Shown here piece by piece: positions 53,670-63,516 of a stretch of DNA of 64,000 nucleotides. Under the pieces are notes generated by a model. The model saw nothing but the letters and a program-made list of their open reading frames with translations. It made no database searches and was not told the origin of the DNA. Every line of letters begins with the position of its first letter. Positions within the stretch are counted from its first letter, which is position 1. The translations under genes and the position numbers were made by a program. Source of the stretch: Cyanophora paradoxa (Eukaryota; Glaucocystophyceae; Cyanophorales; Cyanophoraceae). The DNA lies in NCBI GenBank assembly GCA_004431415.1, contig QPMI01000162.1:1-64000 (forward strand), written 5' to 3'.

Positions 53670-54654
53670 CGCAGGCGGTGGTGATAGCAGGAAGCACAAG
53701 TGGTCTATTCACAAGTGTACCCGTACAGGGACGGCGTACCCCTCAGATGGGGCCGCGCCCGGCGCTAAGTCACAACACAGAGAGCACTACAAGCTAGAAG
53801 CTTACTAGCGCTAGACTAAGGCTAGAGGCTAACCATAGACTACCAGCTAGCCTAGTCCGAGGGCATCGCGGCATGCGACAACTCCTCACTCTGCATACGA
53901 TGCGTCCGCGCATCGGACCGCGCCAAGCTCGTCAGCACGCGCAGCGGGTCTCCCAAATCGCGGCGGCGACGGAGCAGGAGCTCCACTCGAGGAAGATAGG
54001 TCATCACCAGCAACCAGCAGCACCAGGTCGACGAAGTCGGGTAGATAATAAGGGTAGAGGTAGCAGGATCCGATACCGGAAATGCATGTACCTAGGCAAC
54101 CCTGGCAAAGCTCGAAAAGTGCTGAAAAGCATAGACTCGAAACCCGTGGGCTGGCCCAAAACTCGCTCCGTACGGCGAGCACCGCAGGAGAGGGGCACGG
54201 ATGGGAAGTTTCACCGCCTCGGAAGAAAACGCGAGGAGGTATCCGGGCCACCATCAGGCCAACGAAAGAGCGGGGCACGATAGAGTGAGCCGCCGACTAC
54301 ACGCCTTTCTGGGGCCGTGCACCAACGAAGCCCCACTCTACCACTCCTCTGAGCTCTAGGGCCCGCACTCCAGAAAAGGGAACGAAAGTCTTCATGGAGC
54401 CAGCACGCCACCGACCCACGCTTGGCCCGACAAGACAGCGCAAGTGTGATCGGCCGACGTCTCCAAGAGAGGACAAGGCTGAGGCAAAGCTGGCAAAGAA
54501 ATCTGCCCTCAAGCATCTTCCACCAAGACCACATCTTCGGAGTCGCCCGAGGCCATCTGCTCCAGATCCTCGGCGCCGACGTCAGGACAGAGTTTGAGTC
54601 TTGATTTGGTTGAGAAGAACTTGCTGATCCATCCACGGGTCCTCGGAATTCACT
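53670..54654. other. no recognised gene; possible 3' end or LTR region of the gypsy element
   Basis: No domain is found. The minus-strand frames after the integrase are short and shift. A minus-strand stretch near 54535-54600 is acidic in one frame (EDLEQMASGDSEDVVLVED). The long terminal repeat cannot be delimited because the partner copy lies outside the window. Confidence 0.35.
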
Positions 54655-55599
54655 TTACGCGGCCGGCCCAAGCGGGACGAGCTTGCGACTCAGAGAGGCG
54701 CGGCCGGAAAGGAAGCATGCAGTCGATGTGGCGACCGTCTCGCGGAGAGGTCGAACCCGCGTGTCGCTCATGGTCGAATAGGGTTTAGCCGATCCCTTCA
54801 CGGTGTAGGTGTAACCGCCCGGGTTAACGCCAGTAACCGTGTAAGGTCCGACCCATGAATTGTACAACCCCTTGTCATGGTCGCCCATCCAGCACAACAC
54901 CTTGTCGCCGACCTGGAAGCGACGGCGATGCGGAGGATCACCCGTGCGAGCTACCATGCGATTCCGATAGAACCGCCGGTATTCGCGCGAGGCGGCATCG
55001 ACGCTGGCCGCTGCCCTTGTCATGGCGAGGAGGTAGTCGGCTGGATGCGTATGGTCGGGACTCGCGAAGCGGACACCTGCACCGAAGCGCACTTCACAAG
55101 GAAGGTGCACGTCAACGCCACGGTGTAAAACCATCGGTGAGAAACCGGTGGCGGAGTGCACGGTGGTCCGCAAAGCGAGGACGATGTCCGCGTTGTACAA
55201 GGGCCAATCGGAAAGAGGCCGCTTGTGCTCGCGACACATCGCGTAGGCGAGAGTTTTGTAAACGCCGCCGAGGCGCTCGGCGCCGCCGTTGGTGGCGTGG
55301 TGATAAGCGGCAGCGTGCACAAAGCGCGTGCCCTTCTCTTTGAAGAACTCGTTCCACAGGCCCCCAACCAATTGAGAGCCGCGGTCCGTGAGAATGCGCG
55401 CAGGCACGCCCTCATGCATATAGAAATCGATCGCGGTGGCGAGCAAGGCCTCGCCCGAGACGCGGGCCAGTGGATAGATGTAGCAGAACTTGGTATACGC
55501 GTCGACGTACGCGATGATGTACCGCAATCCGTCTTCGTGCATATCCAAGTGGAAGATATCCACCTGCCACAGATCGCCTCGGCCCGAAGGCTGTATCAC
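54655..55599 (-). pseudogene. gypsy integrase catalytic core and C-terminus (separated by frameshift)
   Basis: The frame holds the catalytic triad: VDIFHLDMHEDG (Asp), ILTDRGSQLVGGLW (Asp) and ATNGGAERLGGVY (Glu). A C-terminal SH3-like part follows: FQVGDKVLCWMGDHDKGLYN and WVGPYTVTGVNPGGYTY. Integrase inserts the cDNA into the genome. The N-terminal zinc site is in the preceding ORF. Both frames are open up to ~55640, so one base change separates them. Confidence 0.9.
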
Positions 55600-55621
55600 T
55601 TGAATAGCGGTACGGCGGGCT

Positions 55622-58600
55622 TTACTGCCTTCGCGAACTGGCAGTGGGGCACGATCGCACGAAGCGAGCGATCGAGGCGTACATGCCTGGCCACCAGAAT
55701 CGTTGGGAAATCCGACGCGCGATCACGGGGGCGCCACGGTGGGCCCAGCCCTCATGATAGGCGTACAGAACTCGATCGATCCAGGCGTCCGGCAGCACTG
55801 GTAAGAATCGGCCGGCAGGCACCAGCGGGTTACGTTCGATGACGCCATCTTCGGCGAGGCTGAAGTCGGCGGCCAATCGCACGAAACGCTCCTGGGCCCG
55901 CAAGCAATGTGCGCAGGAAGGGGAGCAAGGGTCCGCCCCTCGCTTGTCGCCACGCGAGCACCGAGTCGGGTTCTCACCCTTCTCAAAGTAACCCAAGAGC
56001 TTCTTGCAGAAAGAGTCTTCCCTTTGGGCGGCAAGCAGGCGCTCTCGTCTCTCGAGCGGGAACATGCGACGCAGCGAGCCGGGGAGGGCACCATCGATCG
56101 CCGACGAAGGCCCACAGGCCCAGGCGTCAAGGACCGTGTCCACGAAGACCGGCTTGCACGGCGGGCGTACTTCGCGACCTCTGGGGTCGAGCTCGATCCA
56201 CCGTCGCGGAGCGAGAGTCTCTGCGGCGACTACCTCGGGGCCCGGAGCCCGAGGAGCTGGCGACGGCTCGCCCCCACGGCGGCGCGGCGGCTTCGGAGGA
56301 TCGGGCATGGTAGGCTGCACTCGCATCTGGTTCCGCGCCGTCTCAGGAGAGAGCGAGCGGCGGCGAGAGGGTCCTGGAGGCGGCTCGCTCTCGGAGGGCT
56401 CAGGCTCCCAATCCAAGTGGATTGGCACCGGCGCCTCGCTCTGATCAGCTGGGGAACGCCAGTGGCGGGTATTGTGCTCGTTTCGCGGCTGACGTCTCAT
56501 GGCTGGACCGCGGGGAAGGACACCGGAGGGGTGCACGGGACGAGGCTCGGCGAAGCCCCGGCGGTCCCATCGGCGCGGGCCTGTCTCGGCGCGCGGCGGC
56601 AGTTTGCCCAGGAGAGCCAACGGGAATCCGTCGGCGTCGCACTCAGCGTCCGGTTCAGCCTCAGGCGAGACTTCCGACTCTGAATCAGCCGCCGCGGCCT
56701 CGGCGTGTGCACTCTCGAGCAATGCCGGCGGCGCGCCGTCCTCATTGTCGGCGGGGGCGTCCGGCATGTCCACGTCGGAATCCGAGCCGGCCCCAGGGCC
56801 AGTAGCGGGGCGACGGTCTCGCTTCGCAGGCGGCGGGGACGGCGACTCGGGTGCACGAGGCGCGAAGCGCTCGGGTACGGCCCTCGCCCTCTTCCTTGAC
56901 TCGTCGTCGCTGGCGGTAGCGGACGCCTTGGCCTCGGCATAGCCCGCAGAGGCGGCGAGCTTAGCAAGCTCGCGGGGCCCTCGGCGGCGGCTGGCCGGCG
57001 CGGGTGCAGGCTCGGGGGGCCGCGACTCCTCCTCTGCATTAGAGGAGCGGCCCACCGGTTCCGCAGGTACGGCTGCTGGGCTCGGCTCGTCGACAGGCGG
57101 GCGGCCACGCCGGCGGCCCGAACGATCGAGGCCCGCAGGCACCGCGCCCTGGAAGCCGGCGGAGTCGGCGAGCTTCCGCAGGGCTCGCTCTGTCGGGCCC
57201 AACTGCACGCGGAAGATGCCGAGGGGTACGTCGGGGTCCTCGGGCTCGGCGCCCACGGCCTGCTGGGGAACGCCAAAGCCCTCGGCTCCCTTGTAGGCCG
57301 CAGGCGTCGAGGAAGAGCCATCGGCGCCGCCGGGCTGCCAGACGGGGTGGTCCTTATAATTAGGGAGGCGCGAACACGCGTCAGGGCCGCCGTTCTGTTT
57401 GCCCGGGCGATAGACAATATCAAAATCGTAAGCCTGCAGGAGCAGGGACCAGCGGCCTAGCCGACCCGTCGTCGGATCGAGGCTTTTCAACCACTGGAGG
57501 GCGTGGTGGTCGGTTCGGACCAGGAACTGGGGCCCGCCTAGCAGATAGTGGCGCCAATACTTGATGGCCCACACGACGGCGAGACACTCGAGTTCCGTGG
57601 CCGAGTAGTTCATCTCAGCCGGCAGCAAAGTGCGGCTGATAAAGGCAAGGGGGCGCTCGACGCCGTCCTTGTCCGTCTGGCTCAGAATCGCGCCGATTGC
57701 GTACGTACTGGCGTCCGTCTGGAGTATGAAGGGCTTCGAGAAATCCGGGAACCGCAATATGATATCGCGACCCAGCAGTTCTTTCAGCTCCTTAAAGGCA
57801 CGGTCGGCGGCACCGCCCTCAGGCCAACTCCAGACGGCGTCCTTCAATAGAAGGCGCTGCATAGCGTAAACCACTTTGGAGAAGTTCTCAACAAAGCGGC
57901 GGTAGTAACCGGCGAGGCCCAGGAACGAGCGGAGCTCGTCCGCGTTCTTAGGCGTCTGCCAGTCCGAGATCACCTTGGTCTTCGCGGGGTCCTGCCGGAT
58001 CCCCTCGGCGGAGATGCGGTGGCCTAGAAGGTCGATTTCTGGCACGCAGAAGCGGCACTTCGACGGCTTCAGGCGCAAGTTCGCCTTGGAGATCGTTTCG
58101 AAAAGCGCCTTCAAGTCCAAGAGGTGCTGATCGATCGACGGCGAGAACACCGTGATGTCATCAATGTAGGCCACGACACAGGTCGTCAGGAGAGGGCCCA
58201 AGATCGCGGTGATCGCACGAGAGAAGGCCGCAGGGCCATTGGTCACCCCGAACGGGGTCACGCGCCACTGGAAGTGACCCCAGGGGACGACGAATGCAGT
58301 GTACGCGCGCGAGCCGGGGTGGAGAGGGAGCTGCCAGAAGCCGGCGGTAGCATCCGCCGTCGAGAAGACCATCGAGCCGCGCAGGCGCTCGAGCTGGTCG
58401 TCGATGCGGGGCAGCGGGAATACGTCGCGCTCCGTGATCTGATTCAGCCTTCTGTAATCTACGCAGAAGCGCCAGGTGCCGTCCTTCTTCGGAGCGAGCA
58501 CCACTGGCGATCCGTACGCAGCTTGCGAGGGCTCGATCAGACCCAGCTCGAGGAGCTTCTGAATTTCTTTGCGAGCGTGCTCTTCAGCGTGGGGGTTCAT

Positions 58601-59503
58601 GCGCCGTGGAGGCGTGAACACAGGGAGGCGGCTCGTGAGCCGGATCACATGCTCGTAATAGAGCAGGTTGCTAGTGCCTTCCTTCGCTTCAACTTTGTCT
58701 GCAAAGACGTCTTTGTAGCGCCGAAGCAGCGCGTGGAGTTCGGCTTTCTGTTCCGTCGTGATTGACGGGTGAGAGCCTAGCTCAGGAATTTTCTTCAACA
58801 GCTCTTGCCACTCCTCCTCTGCATTAGGCACCGTCCCCGGTGCCGCGTCCGTCGATTTCTCGGGGGCGGGTGCGGGGCGATCGGCGAGGGAGGCAGTGAC
58901 GACCGAGGGCGGGGGCCGGGCCGGGGGTGTCGGCGGCGGCGCAGCAGCGGGTGACGGCGCGGCGTCAGGTGAGGCCTTGCGGACTGTCATCACATCATGT
59001 AACGAGCGGACGGCGCGCAGGATGTCGGCTTCCCCAGCCTCTGTGAGCTTGGGGAAGGTCCCGCGCAGCGTTGCGCCCGCGGGCACGGCCACGGCTTCGA
59101 CCGCGTCGGCAAATTCGGTTGCCGGCGGGCCCGAGATCGGTACTGTTGTCGGAGATGCGCTTCCCTGGGACGCGCCGTCGAGGGCAGAGGCGTCGTCGAA
59201 ACTAATAAGGCTCATAGCGTCCGTCTCTTGCCACGGCCGGTCATAGACATCGAACGGCATTGCGCCGAACGCGACAACGAGATCATCGGCGTCGTAGAGC
59301 GGCGCGCGGGTCGGGCCCGGAGGGCCAGGCACAGGTAGAGCAGCGGTGGCTGCCCGTGCTTCTTCAGCTGCAGTTACTACGGCGCGCAGCGAGGTGATGA
59401 TCTTTTCGACATCTTTGGCAGGCTCGTAAGCCGCCCCAAGCATGCGCGCTTTTCTATTGAAGTGGCGAAGTCCCGTGCGGCGTTTAGCCGGCACAATTCG
59501 CAT
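55622..59503 (-). CDS. gypsy Pol polyprotein: reverse transcriptase, RNase H, integrase zinc site
   Basis: This is a 1293-residue frame. Around residues 300-350 are MNPHAEEHARKEIQKLLELG and KKDGTWRFCVDYRRLN. Near 450 is AYIDDITVFS, the YxDD catalytic motif. LLGHRISAEGI and LRSFLGLAGYYRRFVENF form the connection. RNase H follows near 600 (LQTDASTYAIGAILSQ, NYSATELECLAVVWAIKYWR, RTDHHALQWLKS). A long Pro/Glu/Ser-rich spacer (residues ~740-1140) separates this from the integrase zinc site (AYHEGWAHRGAP...RFWWPGMYASIARFVRSC), where the frame breaks just after the first Cys. Residues 1-230 are a Pro/Ala-rich N-terminal extension. Confidence 0.95.
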   Translation of the reverse strand: MRIVPAKRRTGLRHFNRKARMLGAAYEPAKDVEKIITSLRAVVTAAEEARAATAALPVPGPPGPTRAPLYDADDLVVAFGAMPFDVYDRPWQETDAMSLISFDDASALDGASQGSASPTTVPISGPPATEFADAVEAVAVPAGATLRGTFPKLTEAGEADILRAVRSLHDVMTVRKASPDAAPSPAAAPPPTPPARPPPSVVTASLADRPAPAPEKSTDAAPGTVPNAEEEWQELLKKIPELGSHPSITTEQKAELHALLRRYKDVFADKVEAKEGTSNLLYYEHVIRLTSRLPVFTPPRRMNPHAEEHARKEIQKLLELGLIEPSQAAYGSPVVLAPKKDGTWRFCVDYRRLNQITERDVFPLPRIDDQLERLRGSMVFSTADATAGFWQLPLHPGSRAYTAFVVPWGHFQWRVTPFGVTNGPAAFSRAITAILGPLLTTCVVAYIDDITVFSPSIDQHLLDLKALFETISKANLRLKPSKCRFCVPEIDLLGHRISAEGIRQDPAKTKVISDWQTPKNADELRSFLGLAGYYRRFVENFSKVVYAMQRLLLKDAVWSWPEGGAADRAFKELKELLGRDIILRFPDFSKPFILQTDASTYAIGAILSQTDKDGVERPLAFISRTLLPAEMNYSATELECLAVVWAIKYWRHYLLGGPQFLVRTDHHALQWLKSLDPTTGRLGRWSLLLQAYDFDIVYRPGKQNGGPDACSRLPNYKDHPVWQPGGADGSSSTPAAYKGAEGFGVPQQAVGAEPEDPDVPLGIFRVQLGPTERALRKLADSAGFQGAVPAGLDRSGRRRGRPPVDEPSPAAVPAEPVGRSSNAEEESRPPEPAPAPASRRRGPRELAKLAASAGYAEAKASATASDDESRKRARAVPERFAPRAPESPSPPPAKRDRRPATGPGAGSDSDVDMPDAPADNEDGAPPALLESAHAEAAAADSESEVSPEAEPDAECDADGFPLALLGKLPPRAETGPRRWDRRGFAEPRPVHPSGVLPRGPAMRRQPRNEHNTRHWRSPADQSEAPVPIHLDWEPEPSESEPPPGPSRRRSLSPETARNQMRVQPTMPDPPKPPRRRGGEPSPAPRAPGPEVVAAETLAPRRWIELDPRGREVRPPCKPVFVDTVLDAWACGPSSAIDGALPGSLRRMFPLERRERLLAAQREDSFCKKLLGYFEKGENPTRCSRGDKRGADPCSPSCAHCLRAQERFVRLAADFSLAEDGVIERNPLVPAGRFLPVLPDAWIDRVLYAYHEGWAHRGAPVIARRISQRFWWPGMYASIARFVRSCPTASSRRQ

Positions 59504-59823
59504 GCGGCGAATTAAAAGATCAGTCAGATCTTTGGGACTGGTGGAATTTGCTCAGGCTCATACAAGAAATCACCAGGGGGCAAAGCCACTGCCTCGGCGA
59601 CTGCTACTACTGAACCTAAGGGAGGGTAACTGGCTGGCGTCCGGGTTACACAGCCGCACGTGGAACATTTTGTTCCCGGGTTGTTGTGCAGCTGGAAGGG
59701 CAGAGTACGCCCAAGCTTGAGGCGACTCCGGCGAGGGCTCGACGTAGAGGTGCGGCAACTCACGCGTTGCCGGGCCCTGCCCATTGAGCGTACATGGGAC
59801 GAGGGCCTCTCCGACGGGGAGCT

Positions 59824-60871
59824 TTACAGGTCCGAGCACGCGGACCAGGATCCCAAGCTGGTCCGGAGCCGAAAAGGGACGACAACCTCACGGTAGTGGC
59901 TGTCGCGGGCGCGGAGGCACCAGCCCGACAGCGTAGTGTCGATCTGGCCGTGGATGGCCTGGATGGCATCCAGGCCGAGAAGAATGTCGGGCTCGGGGCC
60001 CATGACGCCGCGCGGGACGACGAAAACACGACGGCAGAAACGGAGAGTCCCGAGGATGAAAACTACGTCGGCGCGACGGCAACGGATTTTGTCGCGGTCC
60101 ATGAAGCCACGAACTACGGTGTGGCCTCGACGTAATTGACTTCGTCGGGCGGCAGGCGATCGAGGACTTCCTGCGGACGACGGTGCCTTGGGCGCCCGTG
60201 TCGATGACGATGCGGACAGGCCGCTCGGCGCCCGACCGTCCGTTGGGAGTCGCATCGCGATGCAGCCTGGGATTTGCAGTGTTTTTGGCCGGAAGAACTC
60301 GAGCGTTTTGTCGCGAGGCCAGCCGGTGCGGGCCTTGCGGACGTAGTACTCGGGTTCCGGCGGGGCGGGCGTCCCGCGAGGTCGGGCTGCCCGCTTCAGA
60401 GCTCGGCGAGGACGGCGCGAGTTGCGAGCGCTGCGCGGCGCGCGATCCGCTGCTGCTCCGCCTGCTCCTCCGCGGGGACGGGCGCGAGCGTTTACGCCGG
60501 CTCGGGCCGTGACGGTTTGCATAAATCAACTCGTCGGCGGGCGGGTCGTAGCCCGCGCGCGTGCCCAGCGGAGTGTCCTCTGCCGGCCGAGGGAGGGCAG
60601 CGGTGGGGCGGTTCTTGGCGCTCAGCGCGTGACCGACAGGGACCATCGCCTCCTCGTCCGAGCTGATGCCCTCGGGGTAGATGATGGCCTCAGCCTCAAG
60701 GGCCGTTTTCGGGGGGAACGCGGTCGGAGTCGACCCTGAGAACCACTCACGGGCGAGGCGTGGCGGGGCTTTGTAGCCCTGCTTGTGCAGCGTGAGCCCG
60801 TAGCGGGTCATGATCGACTGGTGCGCAGCGCGGAGCGCCGGCGACAGCTCGGACGGCTTGACCGTCAGCAT
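59824..60871 (-). pseudogene. gypsy aspartic protease region, split over frames
   Basis: One frame (start 60871, MLTVKPSELSPALRAAHQS) carries the protease active site IVIDTGAQGTVV near 60200. The second half, with the closing ILLGLDAIQAIHGQIDTT near 59970, lies in another frame (59824-60522). Such proteases cut the Gag-Pol precursor. Two frame changes between the halves (about 60170 and 60125) suggest damage. An SR-rich stretch (RRKRSRPSPRRSRRSSSG) lies upstream. Confidence 0.75.
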
Positions 60872-61592
60872 GAGGGCCGGGTTCGCCAGCCAGTTGAAAA
60901 CTGTGACCGTGGAGCGGGGCCCCAGCTGGTTGAGAAGGCGGCGCGCCCAGGCCGGAGCCTGCTCGCGCTGAGCTGCCGGGCGGGTTGCTCCTGTGCCGGC
61001 GAGCTAGCGGCGGGGCGAGGGCGCCGGTCCTGGCGCGGCGGGGGACCGCTGGGGCGGCCCTCTCGACGAGCAGGACGGGCTCTCGGACGCTGACGCAGGG
61101 CGCAGCACTGCGCTCTTCGACTGCGGTGGCGCCCAGGGCTGCGCCGCTCGGGGAAACGTGCAGGTGCGCGGGCAGGTCGCCGTGAACTCGCGCCGCGCGA
61201 ATGGGCTCGGCAGTCTCAGCTGCTTTGCGCACCATCCGAACGACTCGCGATCCGGTCGCCTCTGCCTCGCGGGCATGGATTTCGCGAAGCTCCCGTTGCC
61301 GCTCGCGTTCCAGCTGGGTGCGGAACTCACGAGTGACGTCGAGAGTGCGCCGGAGCGACTCGAGCTCGTTGCGAGGGCCCGTCGGAAGGGTCGACAGGAG
61401 GGACGTAACCGTGCCCTCGGGGAGAGTGATCTCCATGGAAATGTTTTGTTTCAGAGCCCGGCTCAGGAGCTCGAGCATTTGACAGCATCTTCTGTGGGCC
61501 TCTTTCCAATTGTCCTGCGGCGCCGCGTTGCCGCCCTTCATTCGGCGGTACACGTCGTGCGCGGTGGCCACCCGGCGGTCAACCGTGTACAC
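60747..61592 (-). CDS. gypsy Gag-region ORF
   Basis: The open frame starts MYTVDRRVATAHDVYRRMKG and contains a helical, charged segment (LDVTREFRTQLERERQRELR). Its C-terminal half changes to compositional Pro/Ala/Arg, and the neighbouring frame there begins the protease ORF. It lies where Gag is expected in this element. No zinc knuckle is seen. Confidence 0.55.
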   Translation of the reverse strand: MYTVDRRVATAHDVYRRMKGGNAAPQDNWKEAHRRCCQMLELLSRALKQNISMEITLPEGTVTSLLSTLPTGPRNELESLRRTLDVTREFRTQLERERQRELREIHAREAEATGSRVVRMVRKAAETAEPIRAARVHGDLPAHLHVSPSGAALGATAVEERSAAPCVSVREPVLLVERAAPAVPRRARTGALAPPLARRHRSNPPGSSARAGSGLGAPPSQPAGAPLHGHSFQLAGEPGPHADGQAVRAVAGAPRCAPVDHDPLRAHAAQAGLQSPATPRP

Positions 61593-62590
61593 CCAGTTCC
61601 GAAGATTCTGGAGTCCGGTGTCTCGCAGGCCCGGGTCGCGGCAAGCCGCGCACTCTTGTGCAAAGACCAGAAGGCCGAGAGTGGCGATGTTGGCCGCAGG
61701 GTCAAAAGAGGAAATCGACGCAGAAGGCCTGGCTTTCTTTTTCTCAGCGGTCTGCGACGTCGGCTGACCGGCCTGGGAGGAGGAGGCGCTACCCTCCGCA
61801 GTGGCAGCGTGCGACCCCGTCGCACCCTGCTCAGACTGCCCCCCAGGCCCGCTCAGAAAGGGCTGCTTCCCTTCTCGGCGGCCCGCAAGCGCTCAAGCTC
61901 GGCCCGTTCCGTGGCGCTAGCGGCTCGGAAGAGCTCTGCGCCGCGGGCGTGGCGGGAGCCGAGCCCAGCCCCACGCGGGCGCCATCGCGTACGTGCCGGC
62001 CCCGTGGCCGCCGTAGGAAGAGCGCGCTGTGGCCTGGTCCAGCTGGCGCAGCAGCGAGGCACGCAACGTGTCTGTCGTGTACTGCGCGCGCTTCTTTGCG
62101 TCCAGCTGGTGCGTAGCCTCGGCGTACGTCTTTTCCCACAGCGCGGTGTAGGCCTCGCGGGCCGTCGGGTTCTGGTAAACGCGAGACGCGTCGCGGACGT
62201 GCTCGTCGTACCCGGCCTCTTCGGCGCCCTTGGGCGGCGTCGGCGGGCGGCCCTTTCCCTTCCTGGGGCTGCGGCGACTGTCCCGGCGGCGGTCGCGCGA
62301 CCGGGAACGCGATCGTGAACGCGTTCGGCTGCGACGGTCCCGCGAGCTGCGGCGCGGGCTGCGGCTCGAACGGTCCCGGGAGGGGCTGCGCCGGGAGCGC
62401 GAGGGGCTCCTGCGGTCGTGGCGGCTTCGCGAGCTGCTCCGGCGGCGCTCAGGGAGCGGTGCGGCTGCGACGGTCGTCGCGGTCGCGGGACCGGCTGCGC
62501 CGGGAGTACTTCGATTGGGCCCGGAGGAGCGGGCCGGCGAGCGTGAGCGGCGCTTTGAGGGTGCCCGTGAGGACTCCCTGTCGCGTTCAC
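61593..62590 (-). pseudogene. gypsy Gag-region, frameshifted
   Basis: The protein-like signal alternates between frames. One carries EEAGYDEHVRDASRVYQNPT and REAYTALWEKTYAEATHQLD near 62100-62230, and another is Arg/Ser-rich near 62290-62590. This is Gag-like capsid or linker sequence by position only. Confidence 0.45.
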
Positions 62591-63516
62591 GGGTCGCCGG
62601 CGGGCCGTAGTCTGGCTCGTGCTACTGCGCGGCGAGCGTTGGCCTTCTGTGACCGAGGCCGATCAGGCGTGCGCCGGGCGCGGCGGGCCATCGGCGTCTG
62701 CTCGCGTGGGGAGGGGACCGCGGCGGTGCTGCGGAACAGGCGGTGTGGTCGGGGAGGCTGCCCGGACTGCCACTGCCCGGACTGCCACTGCTGTCCTGGC
62801 GGCCCGGGGGCCAGGGCTGGGGCCGGGCTGCCAGGCTGACCCTGGAACCCTGGTTGGGCCGCCACCCTGGTAACCTCCGGACCCTGCCAGCCGCCACGGC
62901 CGCGCCAGCCGCCGCCACGCCAGCCGCCGCCACCGCCGCGCCAGCCGCCACGGCCGCGCGAGTCGCCTCCGCCTCGGCCGCCACGGCCACCATGCCACCG
63001 TGGGCGCAGCGTGGGCGGGGTCTGTCCGGCCTGCTGAGGGGCGCTCGAGCTCGAGGCCGCAGCCGGGGCAACGGCCTGTGCTTCCGCGGGGGCGGGGCCC
63101 TCGTTTTCGAGCGGCGTGACGCCCGTCTTTGCATCATCGACCAGTGCCGGCGGGGGAACGAAGTGTGTCCCCGCCCACGAGGTGCGCACGTCGGCGTCGT
63201 AGATCGGCTGATACGGCGTGCGGACCAGGTGGGCCTCGTCAGGGCTTTGCGCCTTGCCGCGCAGCTTCATGACCGGAGCGGCGTTCTTCTGCGTGGTGAC
63301 GGCGTCCCACATGAGCGCTGGTGAGAGAGCGTCGTTCTCCCATTCCGGGGACTTCAGGGCCTCCCAGTCGATCCTCGAGTCGCCGACGTGCCCAATCACA
63401 TGCACGTACTCGGCGTACAGAGTGCGCAGGATTCCCTCGAAGTTCTCTCTCACGCCGAAGGCTGTGCCCGTGAACACGAAGCCGTGGGGAAATTCTCGGG
63501 TGGCTCCAGAGCTCAT
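62587..63516 (-). CDS. gypsy Gag-region ORF with RGG/Gly-Trp repeats
   Basis: The frame begins MSSGATREFPHGFVFTGTAF and then has NFEGILRTLYAEYVHVIGHV, a helical capsid-like stretch. From about residue 175 it is a Gly/Arg/Trp repeat (GGRGGRGGGDSRGRGGWRGG) of the kind that binds RNA. It then becomes Pro/Gln-rich. It probably replaces the zinc knuckle as the nucleic-acid-binding part of Gag. Confidence 0.6.
   Translation of the reverse strand: MSSGATREFPHGFVFTGTAFGVRENFEGILRTLYAEYVHVIGHVGDSRIDWEALKSPEWENDALSPALMWDAVTTQKNAAPVMKLRGKAQSPDEAHLVRTPYQPIYDADVRTSWAGTHFVPPPALVDDAKTGVTPLENEGPAPAEAQAVAPAAASSSSAPQQAGQTPPTLRPRWHGGRGGRGGGDSRGRGGWRGGGGGWRGGGWRGRGGWQGPEVTRVAAQPGFQGQPGSPAPALAPGPPGQQWQSGQWQSGQPPRPHRLFRSTAAVPSPREQTPMARRARRTPDRPRSQKANARRAVARARLRPAGDP

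Noticed and set aside
55156-55842. A 228-residue plus-strand ORF over the gypsy integrase
   Set aside because: It is the complement of the catalytic-core codons, which show the full DDE motif on the minus strand.
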